Source: Curtobacterium sp. SGAir0471
Lineage (GTDB): Bacteria > Actinomycetota > Actinomycetes > Actinomycetales > Microbacteriaceae
Direction of reading: 5' to 3'
Length of the DNA: 64,000 bases
Assembly (NCBI RefSeq): GCF_005490985.1
Contig: NZ_CP027869.1
Coordinates: 1 to 64,000, forward strand
In this document: one piece after another, positions 39,711 to 48,486 of the stretch
How the letters are laid out: each line of letters begins with the position of its first letter
Position numbering within the stretch: the stretch's first letter is position 1
Program-made: the position numbers and the translations under genes
The notes under the pieces: generated by a model
Told to the model about the DNA's origin: nothing
Seen by the model: only the letters and a program-made list of their open reading frames with translations
Database searches by the model: none

Positions 39711-40529
39711 ATGAGCCGTCCCCGCAGTCCCTTCCGAGGCCTCCGCGCCCTCGTCACCGGCGCCAGTGGAGGGATCGGCGAGGAGCTCGCGCTCGGGCTG
39801 GCCGCCGCCGGGGCCGACGTCGTCCTCGTCGCCCGCTCGGCCGACCGCCTCGACGCCCTGGCCGCCCGTATCCGCCGCGACCACGGCGTCGCTGCGGAGA
39901 CAGTCTCGGCCGACCTCGCCACGGCGGACGGCGTCGACCGGGTCGTCACCGCGCTGTCCGGCACCCGGGTCGACGTCCTCGTCGCAAACGCCGGCGTCGG
40001 CGACCACGGTCCCTTCGTGGAGGCCGACCCGGAGCGGATCCGGACCCAGATCGACCTCAACTGCACCGCCGTCGTGCGGTTGGTGCACGCGTTCCTGCCG
40101 GGCATGCTCGAGCGCCGCCTCGGCGGTGTGATGACGGTGTCGTCGGTCGCCGCGTTCCAACCGACGCCGGGGATGGCCGTCTACGGCGCGACGAAGGCGT
40201 TCCTGCTCTCGTTCACCGAGGCGATCTGGCAGGAGAACCGGGGGAGCGGCGTGCGGTTCCTCGCGCTCTGTCCCGGGGCGACCGAGACCGGGTTCTTCGA
40301 CGAGGCCGCTCGGCACCCGGGTGCAGCGGGCTTCCTGGAGCGCGGTCGGCAGACCCCGCAGCAGGTCGCCGCCGTCGGGCTCCGCGCGTTCGCCCGGTCC
40401 GGCGGGCCGACCGTGGTCTCCGGGTTCGGCAACGTGGTCACGGCCAACGCGCACCGCTTCGTCCCCCGCGGGCTCATGGCACGGCTGACGGAGGTGGCCA
40501 CCGGCGGCGGTGGTGGCCGACGGCGGTGA
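39711..40529 (+). CDS. Short-chain dehydrogenase/reductase
   Basis: 272 residues with the full SDR set: TGASGGIGEELA (cofactor loop), NAGVG, the catalytic Ser in VSSVAAF and Tyr-x-x-x-Lys in YGATKAF (about residues 160-164). DVVLVARSADR suggests NADP preference because of the Arg. Similar to DltE/YqjQ-like SDRs. Divergent from the MFS gene at 39564. Substrate unknown. Confidence 0.88.
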   Translation: MSRPRSPFRGLRALVTGASGGIGEELALGLAAAGADVVLVARSADRLDALAARIRRDHGVAAETVSADLATADGVDRVVTALSGTRVDVLVANAGVGDHGPFVEADPERIRTQIDLNCTAVVRLVHAFLPGMLERRLGGVMTVSSVAAFQPTPGMAVYGATKAFLLSFTEAIWQENRGSGVRFLALCPGATETGFFDEAARHPGAAGFLERGRQTPQQVAAVGLRAFARSGGPTVVSGFGNVVTANAHRFVPRGLMARLTEVATGGGGGRRR

Positions 40530-40551
40530 CCGACCAGGAGGCACGGACCGA

Positions 40552-41109
40552 TCAGCCGTAGCCCTCGTCGGACAGACGCCACCCGTCCTCGGTGTGGTGG
40601 AAGCAGAACTGCCACCCCCGCAGGGTCCCGGGCTCGGCACCCGTCATGTTCGTCTCGGTGACGTCGACCGGGATGCACTCCTCGGCGACCCCGCCGCGCT
40701 CGTCGGCCGGGATCCGCTCGACGGCGCCGATGTTCCGGTGGGCCAGCAGGTCCGGGTGCTCGTCGAACCACGACGTCGGCTGCCGCTGGCCGCACCACGA
40801 CTGACCGGGTGTACCCGACGCGTCCGCGGCCGTGAGGGCTTCGGTCACCGCGCAGTCGTGTGCTTCGGCGGCGTGGAGGTAGACGCGCAGGACCTGCTCC
40901 GACGTGGCGTTCGCCGGCGGGAGCCGCCGCGCGACCTCGGCAGCGTGCTCGAGGTGCACGCCGACAGCGGCACCGGTCCCGACGACCAGCACGGCAGCGG
41001 TCACCAGGACCGTCGGCAGGATTCGTCGTCGTGGCGCTCGGTCGTGTGCGGTGTCCGTGGGTGCCTCCTTCGACAGCGGTCGGATCCCCTCCTGGTCCGA
41101 CCCTGACAC
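40552..41109 (-). CDS. Membrane-anchored or secreted protein of unknown function
   Basis: 185 residues from GTG 41109. A charged N-terminus and one hydrophobic segment (about 30-50) precede an outside domain with about four Cys (DCAV, WCGQ, EECI, FCFHH) that could form disulfides. The segment VLRVYLHAAEAHDCA resembles NTF2-like/DUF4878-type proteins, but I would not assign a family. Convergent with the SDR gene. Confidence 0.65.
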   Translation of the reverse strand: MSGSDQEGIRPLSKEAPTDTAHDRAPRRRILPTVLVTAAVLVVGTGAAVGVHLEHAAEVARRLPPANATSEQVLRVYLHAAEAHDCAVTEALTAADASGTPGQSWCGQRQPTSWFDEHPDLLAHRNIGAVERIPADERGGVAEECIPVDVTETNMTGAEPGTLRGWQFCFHHTEDGWRLSDEGYG

Positions 41110-41207
41110 GGCACGGCGCCCGTCGGCATCGGCCCTCGGGACGAAGCTCGCTGGCCGCTCGACCGGTGGGTAACGTGATCATCTCGCAGATGGCAGATAT
41201 ACCACTG

Positions 41208-41237
41208 TTCCACATCCGGGATTCCCGGCGCTACAGT
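41208..41237 (+). promoter_or_regulatory. Possible promoter for the secreted-peptide gene
   Basis: TTCCAC (41208-41213) and TACAGT (41232-41237) with an 18-nt spacer, in a locally AT-richer stretch about 50 nt before the TTG start. Confidence 0.35.
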
Positions 41238-41289
41238 CGCATCACCAGGGTGACCAGATCCTGGTGCGCACCTCGAGAAAGAGACGATC

Positions 41290-41841
41290 TTGCAGAACTT
41301 CCGTCCTCGGTCGGCCGGTATCGCGTTGGCTGGCGCGCTCATCGCGGCCGGCCTCGTGAACGCTCCCGCTGCGAACGCAGCTGCGCGATCGTCGGCGGAC
41401 GCGACCCAGAGCATCGACGACACCGTGCCGGATTCCGTCACGATGGAAACCGTTCATCGAGCCATCGACGAAGCCCGGTCCGCAGGAGCGATCACAGCGG
41501 AGCACACCGCGGCTGACGGTACGACGACCGTCGTGATCGAGGGGGAAGACGGAACGACGCTCGAACTGAACACCGGCGGTCCGGACGCCCGCCTGGGTAC
41601 GGGGTCCGACCGATACGGCATGTACGTCGCGTTCAACGCGTTCGATCAGAACCTCATCATCAGCGGGGCGCTGACCGCGATCGCCTCCGGCATGTGTGCG
41701 CTCGGCCCCGCGGTGTGTGCCGTTGCTCAGGTGGCAGCGCTCCTCGCGAGCAATGCCATCGGCGGTGGTGGTGGCATCCGCTGCGGTACGAAGTCGCTGC
41801 GCGTCTACCCCGTCTCGCACCACGCACCCCGATGTGCCTGA
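41290..41841 (+). CDS. Secreted prepropeptide, bacteriocin-like candidate
   Basis: 183 residues from TTG 41290 (AAAGAG upstream). A Sec signal peptide (about 1-31, ending APAANAA) precedes an acidic pro-region (about 32-105). A hydrophobic Ala/Gly-rich C-terminal segment (about 107-183) holds four Cys (SGMCALG, AVCAVA, IRCGT, PRCA) and a GGGGG turn. Base composition is visibly less GC-rich than its neighbours. A small two-TM gene follows immediately. The layout resembles a precursor plus immunity protein, but I recognise no known bacteriocin family. Confidence 0.6.
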   Translation: MQNFRPRSAGIALAGALIAAGLVNAPAANAAARSSADATQSIDDTVPDSVTMETVHRAIDEARSAGAITAEHTAADGTTTVVIEGEDGTTLELNTGGPDARLGTGSDRYGMYVAFNAFDQNLIISGALTAIASGMCALGPAVCAVAQVAALLASNAIGGGGGIRCGTKSLRVYPVSHHAPRCA

Positions 41842-41851
41842 GTGCAGAGCG

Positions 41852-42055
41852 GTGCTGAGGCTCCTGACGAACGTCTGGTTCGCGGTCGCGGTCGCGGTCG
41901 GCCTGCTCGTCGCAGGCTCTGCATACTTCGCGAGCACGGTGGACACACCGGGTCAGTGGACGGCTGCGGTGGTCAACTCGATCGCCGTCGGGGCGAGCGG
42001 CGCCTACGTCGGCACGATGATCCGTCGTCGTCGCCGACGGAACACCAGGCGCTGA
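41852..42055 (+). CDS. Small two-TM protein, possible immunity partner
   Basis: 67 residues from GTG 41852. GTG 41834 would add six residues and overlap the upstream stop. Two hydrophobic segments (about 7-27 and 36-56) and an Arg-rich C-terminus (RRRRRRNTRR). It is 10 nt downstream of the secreted peptide, so they are likely co-translated. Small membrane proteins in this position often protect the producer. That role is inferred. Confidence 0.6.
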   Translation: MLRLLTNVWFAVAVAVGLLVAGSAYFASTVDTPGQWTAAVVNSIAVGASGAYVGTMIRRRRRRNTRR

Positions 42056-42058
42056 ACG

Positions 42059-42108
42059 CGACGGACGGGAGGCGCGGTGTCAGCCGGCACCTCGCCTCCC
42101 GTCCGTCG
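42059..42108. terminator. Palindromic terminator
   Basis: Arms CGACGGACGGGAGGCG and CGCCTCCCGTCCGTCG are perfect complements (16 bp). The inner part GCGGTG/CACCTC has one mismatch. Dispersed-palindrome family member between convergent genes. Confidence 0.75.
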
Positions 42109-42120
42109 TGTGGTGGCGAC

Positions 42121-43236
42121 CTACGCGTCGACGCTCGCGGACAGCACCGCGGCGGCCGGGTCGAAGTCCTCCGGCAGCGGCTCCGGCTTCGTGATGCGCG
42201 AGGCGATGTCGACCGCCTGGCCGGACTCCGCCGCGTCCCGGATGCCGAGCATGACGTCGAGCGCGTGCGACGCGACGGCGCCGGAGGCACGCTCCGGGCG
42301 GCCCTCGGCGATCGCGCGCGCCATCTCGACGACGCCCGTGCCGCGACCCCACGTGGAGCCCTTGTGCTGGAGGGTCGTCGGCTCGTCCTTGCCGAGCGTC
42401 CACAGCGTGCTGTCCCCGTCGAAGACGTTCGGGTCCGGCAGCACGATCGTGCCCTCGGAACCGTTGATCTCGACGAAGCCGTTGCGGGGCAGGGCGTGCT
42501 GGAACGACAGCGTCGTCTGCGCTGACTGCCCGTCGGCGAAGGAGATGAGCGCGGCGTGGTGTGTCGGCACCTCGACCGCGAACTCCGTGCCGGCACGGGG
42601 GCCCGAGCCGATCACGCGGGTCTCGCGCGACTTCGACGACACGGCTTGCACGCGCGAGGCCGAGCCGAACGCGTGGAGCAGGGTCGTGACGTAGTACGGG
42701 CCGATGTCGAACAGCGGACCGGCGCCCTCGGCGTAGAGGAACTCGGGATCCGGGTGCCACTGGTCCGGGCCGGGCACGTGGAACATCGTCGTCGCGGTGA
42801 GCGGCGTGCCGATGTCACCGCGGGCGATGGCGCGGATCGCGGTCTGGATCCCGGCGCCGAGCACGGTGTCGGGGGCGGTCGCGTACCGCACGCCGGCGGC
42901 CTCGGCCGCAGTGAGGAGCGCCTGGGCGTCCTCGGCGGTGGTGGCGACCGGCTTCTCGCTCCAGGTGTGCTTGCCGGCGGCGATGATCTGCTGGCCGACC
43001 TTCGCGTGCTCGGCCGGGATCGTGATGTTCACGACGATCGAGATGTCGTCGCGGGCCAGGAGCTCCTCGACGGTGCCCGACGAGGGGACGCCGTACTTCT
43101 CGGCCTGCGCGGCAGCGCGCTCGAGGATGAGGTCGGCGACCATCAGGACCTCGACGTCGGCGAACTGCGTCAGGTTGGTCAGGTACTGGTCCGAGATGTT
43201 GCCGGCACCGATGACGCCGACTCCGACGCGGCTCAC
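42121..43236 (-). CDS. Gfo/Idh/MocA-family oxidoreductase
   Basis: NAD(P)-dependent sugar or inositol oxidoreductase. 371 residues. N-terminal Rossmann motif GVIGAGNISDQYL, the conserved EKP in WSEKPVATT (about 93-95), and a C-terminal alpha/beta domain with ...FDIGPYYV. GTG at 43236 overlaps the isomerase stop by 4 nt (GTGA). Co-transcribed with a TIM-barrel isomerase and divergent from a sugar MFS transporter. Confidence 0.92.
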   Translation of the reverse strand: MSRVGVGVIGAGNISDQYLTNLTQFADVEVLMVADLILERAAAQAEKYGVPSSGTVEELLARDDISIVVNITIPAEHAKVGQQIIAAGKHTWSEKPVATTAEDAQALLTAAEAAGVRYATAPDTVLGAGIQTAIRAIARGDIGTPLTATTMFHVPGPDQWHPDPEFLYAEGAGPLFDIGPYYVTTLLHAFGSASRVQAVSSKSRETRVIGSGPRAGTEFAVEVPTHHAALISFADGQSAQTTLSFQHALPRNGFVEINGSEGTIVLPDPNVFDGDSTLWTLGKDEPTTLQHKGSTWGRGTGVVEMARAIAEGRPERASGAVASHALDVMLGIRDAAESGQAVDIASRITKPEPLPEDFDPAAAVLSASVDA

Positions 43237-44033
43237 TTGTCGTTGTCCTTCAGCCAGGCGAGGGACTCGGTGATGCCCTGGAAGACGTCACCTGAGTACG
43301 CGTCGAACTCGACGACGCGGATGGCCTGCGGCGCGGCGGCGAGGATGCCCCGCACGTCGACGTCGCCCTGACCGGCCGGGGTCTGGTTCTCGAAGGCACG
43401 CTGGAGGGCCTCGGGCACGACGAGGGCGCTCTCGGAGGAGGGCAGCGCGGTGAGGATGTCGCCGTCGACCTTGCCGTCCTTGACGTGGATCGCGACGACG
43501 CGGTCGCCGAGCGCCTTCAGGACGGCCGGCGCGTCGGCACCGCCGACGGTGGCCCAGAAGGTGTCGACCTCGAGCACGGTCTCCGGCGAGAGCTGCTCGA
43601 CGAACAGGTCGTAGACGGTGCGACCGTCGACCTTGTTCGTGAACTCCCACTGGTGGTTGTGGTAGCCGAACTGCAGGCCGCGGGCGCTGGCCTCGGCGGT
43701 GAGCTCGTTGACGCGCTCGGCGATCTTCGCGACGTCGTCGGCGGTCTGCCAGCGGTCGGTCGGGATGAACGGGTCGATGACGGTCGTGATGCCGAGGCGC
43801 TCCGCGGCGTCCCAGATCGGGGCGGTGTCCTCGGCGTCGATCACGGCGACGTGACCGGACGGAGCCTGCAGACCCGTGGCGGCGAAGGCCTTCTCGAGGT
43901 CGGCGGCGCGCTCGACGAACGCGTACGGCTCGACGTTCTCGTAGCCGATCTCGCGCACCCGGGCGATGGCCTTGTCGAGGTCTTCGGCGATGGCGTCGCG
44001 CAGCGAGTACAGCTGCACAGAGGTGGTGGGCAT
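43233..44033 (-). CDS. Sugar phosphate isomerase/epimerase (xylose-isomerase-like TIM barrel)
   Basis: 266 residues (AP_endonuc_2 fold). Metal ligands lie in FGYHNHQWEF, EVDTFW, IHVKDG and VVEFDAY. ATG at 44033 has AAGGAG 9 nt upstream. With the overlapping Gfo/Idh/MocA gene it forms a two-gene operon, probably for catabolism of an inositol-like or uncommon sugar. Substrate is unproven. Confidence 0.9.
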   Translation of the reverse strand: MPTTSVQLYSLRDAIAEDLDKAIARVREIGYENVEPYAFVERAADLEKAFAATGLQAPSGHVAVIDAEDTAPIWDAAERLGITTVIDPFIPTDRWQTADDVAKIAERVNELTAEASARGLQFGYHNHQWEFTNKVDGRTVYDLFVEQLSPETVLEVDTFWATVGGADAPAVLKALGDRVVAIHVKDGKVDGDILTALPSSESALVVPEALQRAFENQTPAGQGDVDVRGILAAAPQAIRVVEFDAYSGDVFQGITESLAWLKDNDK

Positions 44034-44119
44034 GGCAGAGGGCTCCTTCGGTCCTGTCAGGTTGTCGGGGCCCGTCGAGGATCGATGCTCCCCGGCGAGA
44101 TCGAGACCGACGCTACCCC

Positions 44120-44144
44120 AAAAACCACCCGCTGTGTAGTTTTT
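44120..44144. promoter_or_regulatory. Imperfect inverted repeat near the isomerase promoter
   Basis: AAAAACCAC (44120-44128) and GTAGTTTTT (44136-44144) pair at 8 of 9 positions. AT-rich in a GC-rich genome and 87 nt upstream of the isomerase start, so a candidate operator or promoter region. Confidence 0.45.
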
Positions 44145-44238
44145 GTCGCTGCGAGGGTCACGTGGCGCAACGACACGCACGGCTGGTGATCTGGACGACA
44201 CGTGTCGCTCCCGGCGCGGGCGATGTATGCTCGCCGAC

Positions 44239-44264
44239 GGAAAACCTTGCAACACAAGGTTTCC
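44239..44264. promoter_or_regulatory. Inverted repeat operator upstream of the sugar MFS gene
   Basis: GGAAAACCTTG-CAACA-CAAGGTTTCC: arms AACCTTG/CAAGGTT are perfect, with outer GGAA/TTCC offset by one base. It lies 20 nt before the MFS ATG, overlapping where the ribosome site begins. Typical of a ROK/LacI-type repressor site. No regulator gene is adjacent. Confidence 0.55.
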
Positions 44265-44284
44265 GTTCGACTCAAGGAGGCGTC

Positions 44285-45580
44285 ATGAGCACACCCGAAC
44301 CCGGCAGCCCCGCACTGCTGAACCCGGAAGAGGGCATCACCCAGCCCGTCAGCACCGTCAAGGTGGGGATCGGCTACCAGGTCGCCCTGTTCCTCGGACA
44401 GTTCGGTCTGTTCGTGGCGCTCATGGCCCCGGTCTACGTCAGCATGCAGATCAAGGCGCAGGCGCTCGTCGGTGACGACGCCGCGAACGTCATCGGGTCC
44501 GTGCTCCCGATCGGCGCGTTCGGCGCACTCATCATGAACCCGCTCGCCGGCGCGCTGTCCGACCGGACCCGCACCCGCTGGGGCCGTCGCCGTCCGTGGC
44601 TGCTCGGCGGTGTCGTCGTCTTCGCGATCGCGCTCGCCTGGATCGCCTACGCGCCCGACGTCCTCAACCTGACGCTCGGCTGGCTGCTCGCGCAGCTCGC
44701 TGCGAACGCCACGCTCGCCACCCTGCTCGCGAGCTTCGCCGACAACGTCCCGCAGCTCCAGCGCGGCCGGGCGTCGAGCATCATCGCCCTCGCGCAGAAC
44801 ATCGCCGTGCTCGCCGGCACCTACCTGTCGGTGTTCTTCGTCGCGAACCTGCCCGTGCTGTTCATCGCCCCGGGCATCCTGGCGATCGTCCTGGTCGTCG
44901 TCTACGCCCTGGTCGCCCGTGACGAGCTGCCGACGTACAAGCTCAAGCGGTTCACCTGGATCAACCTCATCTCGTCGTTCTGGACGAACCCGATCAAGAA
45001 CCCCGACTTCGCGTTCGCGTGGTGGTCGCGCTTCCTGATCATCCTGGCGACGTTCATGTTCACGACCTACCGCCTGCTCTACATGCAGGAGCACCTGGGG
45101 ATCGAGAGCCTCGAGGAGGCCACCTCGGCGGTCGCCTTCGGTGTGCTCCTCTACACGCTCGCACTGCTGGTCAGCGCGGCGCTCTCGGGCTGGGCGTCCG
45201 ACAGGATCGGTCGCCGCAAGGTCTTCGTCGGTGGTTCGACGGCGCTGTTCGCGGTCGGCCTGGTGATCCTCGCCCACGCCGACACGGTGACCGGCTTCTA
45301 CGTCGCGGAGGTCGTCATGGGCTTCGCCTACGGCATCTACTCGGCCATCGACACCGCGCTCGTCGTGGACGTGCTGCCGAACGCGGACCGGCCCGGCAAG
45401 GACCTCGGCGTGATCAACATCGCGAACGCGCTGCCGCAGTCGCTCGCGCCCGCCATCTCGCTCTTCTTCCTGAAGATCGGCAGCGACCACCCCGACAACT
45501 ACGCCCTCATGTGCTGGGCCGCCGGGATCGTCGCTCTGCTGGGTGCGCTGGTGGTCATCCCGATCAAGCGGGTCCGCTGA
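44285..45580 (+). CDS. MFS transporter, sugar (GPH/SuGP-like)
   Basis: 431 residues, about 12 membrane segments, with motif SDRTRTRWGRRRPWL after TM2, typical of glycoside/sugar cation symporters. ATG 44285 has a strong AAGGAGG 5 nt upstream. Divergent from the isomerase/oxidoreductase pair, which probably processes its substrate. A palindromic terminator follows. Confidence 0.88.
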   Translation: MSTPEPGSPALLNPEEGITQPVSTVKVGIGYQVALFLGQFGLFVALMAPVYVSMQIKAQALVGDDAANVIGSVLPIGAFGALIMNPLAGALSDRTRTRWGRRRPWLLGGVVVFAIALAWIAYAPDVLNLTLGWLLAQLAANATLATLLASFADNVPQLQRGRASSIIALAQNIAVLAGTYLSVFFVANLPVLFIAPGILAIVLVVVYALVARDELPTYKLKRFTWINLISSFWTNPIKNPDFAFAWWSRFLIILATFMFTTYRLLYMQEHLGIESLEEATSAVAFGVLLYTLALLVSAALSGWASDRIGRRKVFVGGSTALFAVGLVILAHADTVTGFYVAEVVMGFAYGIYSAIDTALVVDVLPNADRPGKDLGVINIANALPQSLAPAISLFFLKIGSDHPDNYALMCWAAGIVALLGALVVIPIKRVR

Positions 45581-45605
45581 CGCTCGTCACGGGTCGCCAC
45601 CATGG

Positions 45606-45651
45606 ACGGACTGGAGGCGCGTTGCCAGCTGGCACCGCGCCTCCAGTCCGT
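45606..45651. terminator. Palindromic terminator after sugar MFS gene
   Basis: 16-bp arms ACGGACTGGAGGCGCG / CGCGCCTCCAGTCCGT with an inner GCCAGCTGGC palindrome. Variant of the dispersed GGGAGGCGCGG element. Confidence 0.75.
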
Positions 45652-45701
45652 TCGTCTGTCGGCCGCCGTCCCTCCGCAGGTCACGTCGCTAGCGTGGGAC
45701 G

Positions 45702-47024
45702 GTGCGATCCACCGACACCCGTTCCTTCGACACCTCGGCCGGCACGATCGAGGCGGTCGTCGACGGCGATGTGACCCGCGCACTCGGGATCCCCTACGCG
45801 CAGGCCGACCGCTTCGCACCGCCGGTGCCGCAGCCGCCGTCCACCGCGCCGTTCCGCGCGGACACCCCGGCACCCGTCCCACCGCAGCCGAGCGCGACCT
45901 TCGTCGACCAGCTCCTGCCGTCGATGGACCACCTGCGGGTCGACGAGCACTGCCAACGCCTCAGCATCACGGCGCCCTCCGACGTCCGGCACGACGAGCG
46001 CCTGCCGGTGATGGTCTGGGTGCACGGCGGGTCCTACGTGCTCGGCGGCGGTGACCTGCCGATCCACGACGCGCACGACCTGGTGACCGAGCAGCGCGTG
46101 GTCGTCGTCACCGTGACGTACCGGCTCGGGGTGCTCGGGTTCCTCGGCGACGGCGAGACGGTGCCGGCGAACCTCGGCCTGCTCGACCTGGTCGAGGCGT
46201 TCCGGTGGGTGCAGCGGAACATCGCGGCGTTCGGCGGCGACCCCGACTCGGTGACGGCCTTCGGGCAGTCCGCCGGGGCCGACGCGATCGCGCACCTCAT
46301 GATCAGCGAGGGTGCGCGCGGCCTGTTCCGCCGCGCGATCGTGCAGAGCGCGCCGCTCGGGCTCTCGCGGGGTCGGGCGCGGATGAACCGGGCGATGGTG
46401 CGGGCCGTCGGGGCCGTCGCGGCGGACACCCCGCTCGACGAGGTCCTCGAGCGGCAGGCGCGTGCGACCAGGGCCGGGGGTCGGTACGGTCTGGCCGGCG
46501 GGATGCCGTTCGGGACGCAGTACGGCTTCGCGCCGCTGCCTGCCGAACGCGACACCGACCGGGCCTGGCGCTCGGTCGCACCCGACGTCGACGTGCTCAT
46601 CGGGTCCGGGTCCGACGAGGCGGGCATGTACGTGCCGCTCGTTCCCGGGCTCCGGACGGTGGCGCGCTGGCGGCCGCTGCGGTCGCTGCTGCGGTGGTTG
46701 CTCGTCCGGCCGCTGTCCGAGGTGATCTACGGACGCGATGCACGGCGCTTCGCGGAACGGCACCGGGACGCGGGTGGACGGGCGACCGTGTACCGACTGC
46801 TGCGGCACCCGTCGGTGGCACCGGTCGGGGCGGTGCACATGAGCGACCTGCCGCTGCTGCTCGGCGGACGGTCGGCGTGGGTCGGCAGCCGGTTCGTCCC
46901 CGAGCGGGACTGGCCCGTCGTCGAGCGGCGCGGACGGGCACTGCGTGCGATCTGGGCGGACTTCGCACGGACCGGTCGCGTGCGCGCGGCGGACGACGAG
47001 ACACTCGTGTTCGACCGGGGGTGA
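45702..47024 (+). CDS. Type B carboxylesterase
   Basis: 440 residues. The oxyanion segment VWVHGGSYVLGG and nucleophile elbow FGQSAGADA (about residue 188) are present. YRLGVLGFL and NLGLLDLVEAFRWVQRNIAAFGGDP are diagnostic of the COesterase family. The Glu/Asp is in GSGSDEAG. The His region (AVHMSDLPLLLG) resembles the usual GAxHxxEl motif. GTG start at 45702. Slightly short for the family (about 500). Cytosolic by the absence of a signal peptide. Confidence 0.9.
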   Translation: MRSTDTRSFDTSAGTIEAVVDGDVTRALGIPYAQADRFAPPVPQPPSTAPFRADTPAPVPPQPSATFVDQLLPSMDHLRVDEHCQRLSITAPSDVRHDERLPVMVWVHGGSYVLGGGDLPIHDAHDLVTEQRVVVVTVTYRLGVLGFLGDGETVPANLGLLDLVEAFRWVQRNIAAFGGDPDSVTAFGQSAGADAIAHLMISEGARGLFRRAIVQSAPLGLSRGRARMNRAMVRAVGAVAADTPLDEVLERQARATRAGGRYGLAGGMPFGTQYGFAPLPAERDTDRAWRSVAPDVDVLIGSGSDEAGMYVPLVPGLRTVARWRPLRSLLRWLLVRPLSEVIYGRDARRFAERHRDAGGRATVYRLLRHPSVAPVGAVHMSDLPLLLGGRSAWVGSRFVPERDWPVVERRGRALRAIWADFARTGRVRAADDETLVFDRG

Positions 47025-47038
47025 GGGCTCCCGGTGGT

Positions 47039-47074
47039 GCGCAGGAGCCGGGACCGTCGTCCCGGCTCCTGCGC
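47039..47074. terminator. Hairpin terminator between convergent genes
   Basis: Perfect 15-bp stem GCGCAGGAGCCGGGA / TCCCGGCTCCTGCGC with a 6-nt loop. Confidence 0.75.
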
Positions 47075-47099
47075 TGTGTCACGGCGCCGTGGCCCGCGC

Positions 47100-48344
47100 T
47101 CAGCCTCGGCGCGTCGCCCCGATCGCCCAGACCCGCGGCGGCTCGACCCCGTTGACGGCGTGGTCGCCGATGATCCGCGCCTTGAACACCCACGGGTTGT
47201 GGCTGCCGGCCGTGCGGGCGTTCCGCCAGTGCCGGTCGAGGTTCTTCGTCGTGCTCACGCCCGAGGCCGCGAGGGCGTCGAACAGGTGTGACGTCGCCGT
47301 GGTCGCGAGGGACGTGAGCGCGACCTGCGCCTGCGCGGTCGCGAGCTCGGCGCGGTCGTTGCGCCGCTCGTCCTCGGCCTCGTCGAGGGCCGCACCCTCG
47401 TACGCCGCCTGCAGCGCCTCGGCCGCCCGGTCGACGATCGCCGTCGCCGCGAAGCCCGCCGCGGACACCTCGCCGACGACCTGCAGGATCTGCGGGTCCT
47501 GGGCGAAGGTGTCGGCGTTGCCGTGCGAGAAGACCCGGTTGCGGTTCCGGACCTGCAGCGCGATCTCCCGCTCGGCCGCCAGGACGGACCCGGCGAGGAC
47601 GGTGAGGAGCACCGCCTGGTAGAACGCGGTCTGGTACTTGAAGCGATCGTCGAAGAGCACGACCGCGTCGGCCTGCACGACCGCATCGGTGAACGTGCTC
47701 GTCCCGGAACCCGTGGTGCGCTGGCCGAAGCCGTCCCAGTCGTCGGAGTGGGCGACGCCCGGCTGGTGTGCGTCGACGATCGCGATGACCCGCTCGCCGG
47801 TGTCGGTGCGCTCGGCGTAGGTGTCGATCCAGTCCGCGAAGATGCTGCCGGTCGAGTAGTACTTCTGCCCGGAGATGCGGAAGGTGCCGTCGTCCTGCGG
47901 TGTCACCTTCGTGATGACGTCGCCGATCTGCACCGCCCCGACCTCGGTCCACGAGTTGCCGGCGATCTCGCCGCGACTGAAGCGCTCGAGCCAGGCGTCG
48001 CGTTCGCCGGAGCGTGCGACGAGTCGGTCCTCGACCAGCGCGAAGTGCCCGCGCAGGGCCTGCGGGATGTTGCTGTCCGCGGCGGCGAGCTCGGTGAGCA
48101 GCCGGAAGAGCTGCGGGAGCGTCGCGCCGGCACCTCCGAACGCGACGGGGACGCGGACGGCTCCGAACCCCGCGGCGGCGAGCTCGCGGATCTCGTCGAA
48201 CGGCAGCCGGTGGTCCTGCTCCCGCTCGGAGGCGCCGGCGGCGATGCGGTCGAAGATCGGCCGGAAGCGTCCGGCCAGGGTCTCGTAGTCGGCGGGAGCG
48301 TCGGGCAGTCGTGTGCCGGGCTGTGCGGTGGTCGTGTCGGTCAT
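47100..48344 (-). CDS. Acyl-CoA dehydrogenase-like flavin monooxygenase (DszC/SfnB type)
   Basis: 414 residues with the acyl-CoA dehydrogenase fold: N-terminal helices (REQDHRLPFDEIRELAAAGF), a central beta domain (GQKYYSTGS, TGSGT) and C-terminal helices. It resembles SfnB/DszC enzymes of sulfur-compound desulfurisation rather than fatty-acid oxidation, because the catalytic Glu region is not apparent. Upstream lies an AmiS/UreI channel gene with a TetR regulator. The combined role may be nitrogen/sulfur scavenging, which is inference. Confidence 0.82.
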   Translation of the reverse strand: MTDTTTAQPGTRLPDAPADYETLAGRFRPIFDRIAAGASEREQDHRLPFDEIRELAAAGFGAVRVPVAFGGAGATLPQLFRLLTELAAADSNIPQALRGHFALVEDRLVARSGERDAWLERFSRGEIAGNSWTEVGAVQIGDVITKVTPQDDGTFRISGQKYYSTGSIFADWIDTYAERTDTGERVIAIVDAHQPGVAHSDDWDGFGQRTTGSGTSTFTDAVVQADAVVLFDDRFKYQTAFYQAVLLTVLAGSVLAAEREIALQVRNRNRVFSHGNADTFAQDPQILQVVGEVSAAGFAATAIVDRAAEALQAAYEGAALDEAEDERRNDRAELATAQAQVALTSLATTATSHLFDALAASGVSTTKNLDRHWRNARTAGSHNPWVFKARIIGDHAVNGVEPPRVWAIGATRRG

Positions 48345-48379
48345 GGTGTGGTGCCTTCCGGGTCGCGGTCAGGTGTTCC

Positions 48380-48486
48380 GTGTGCGTGTGCGTGTGCGTG
48401 TGCGTGTGCGTGTGCGTGTGCTGGTGCGTGTGCGTGTGCGTGTGTGCGTGCGCTGGTGCTGGTGCCGCTGCTGGTGCTGTTGCTGG
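48380..48486. repeat. GT-rich microsatellite (GTGTGC)n
   Basis: About six GTGTGC units in a row (48380-48420), an interruption CTGGTGC, several more units, then GCTGGT-type repeats to 48486. Lies between the AmiS stop and the flavoprotein start. On the minus strand one frame would read His-Ala repeats but has no credible start. Confidence 0.85.
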
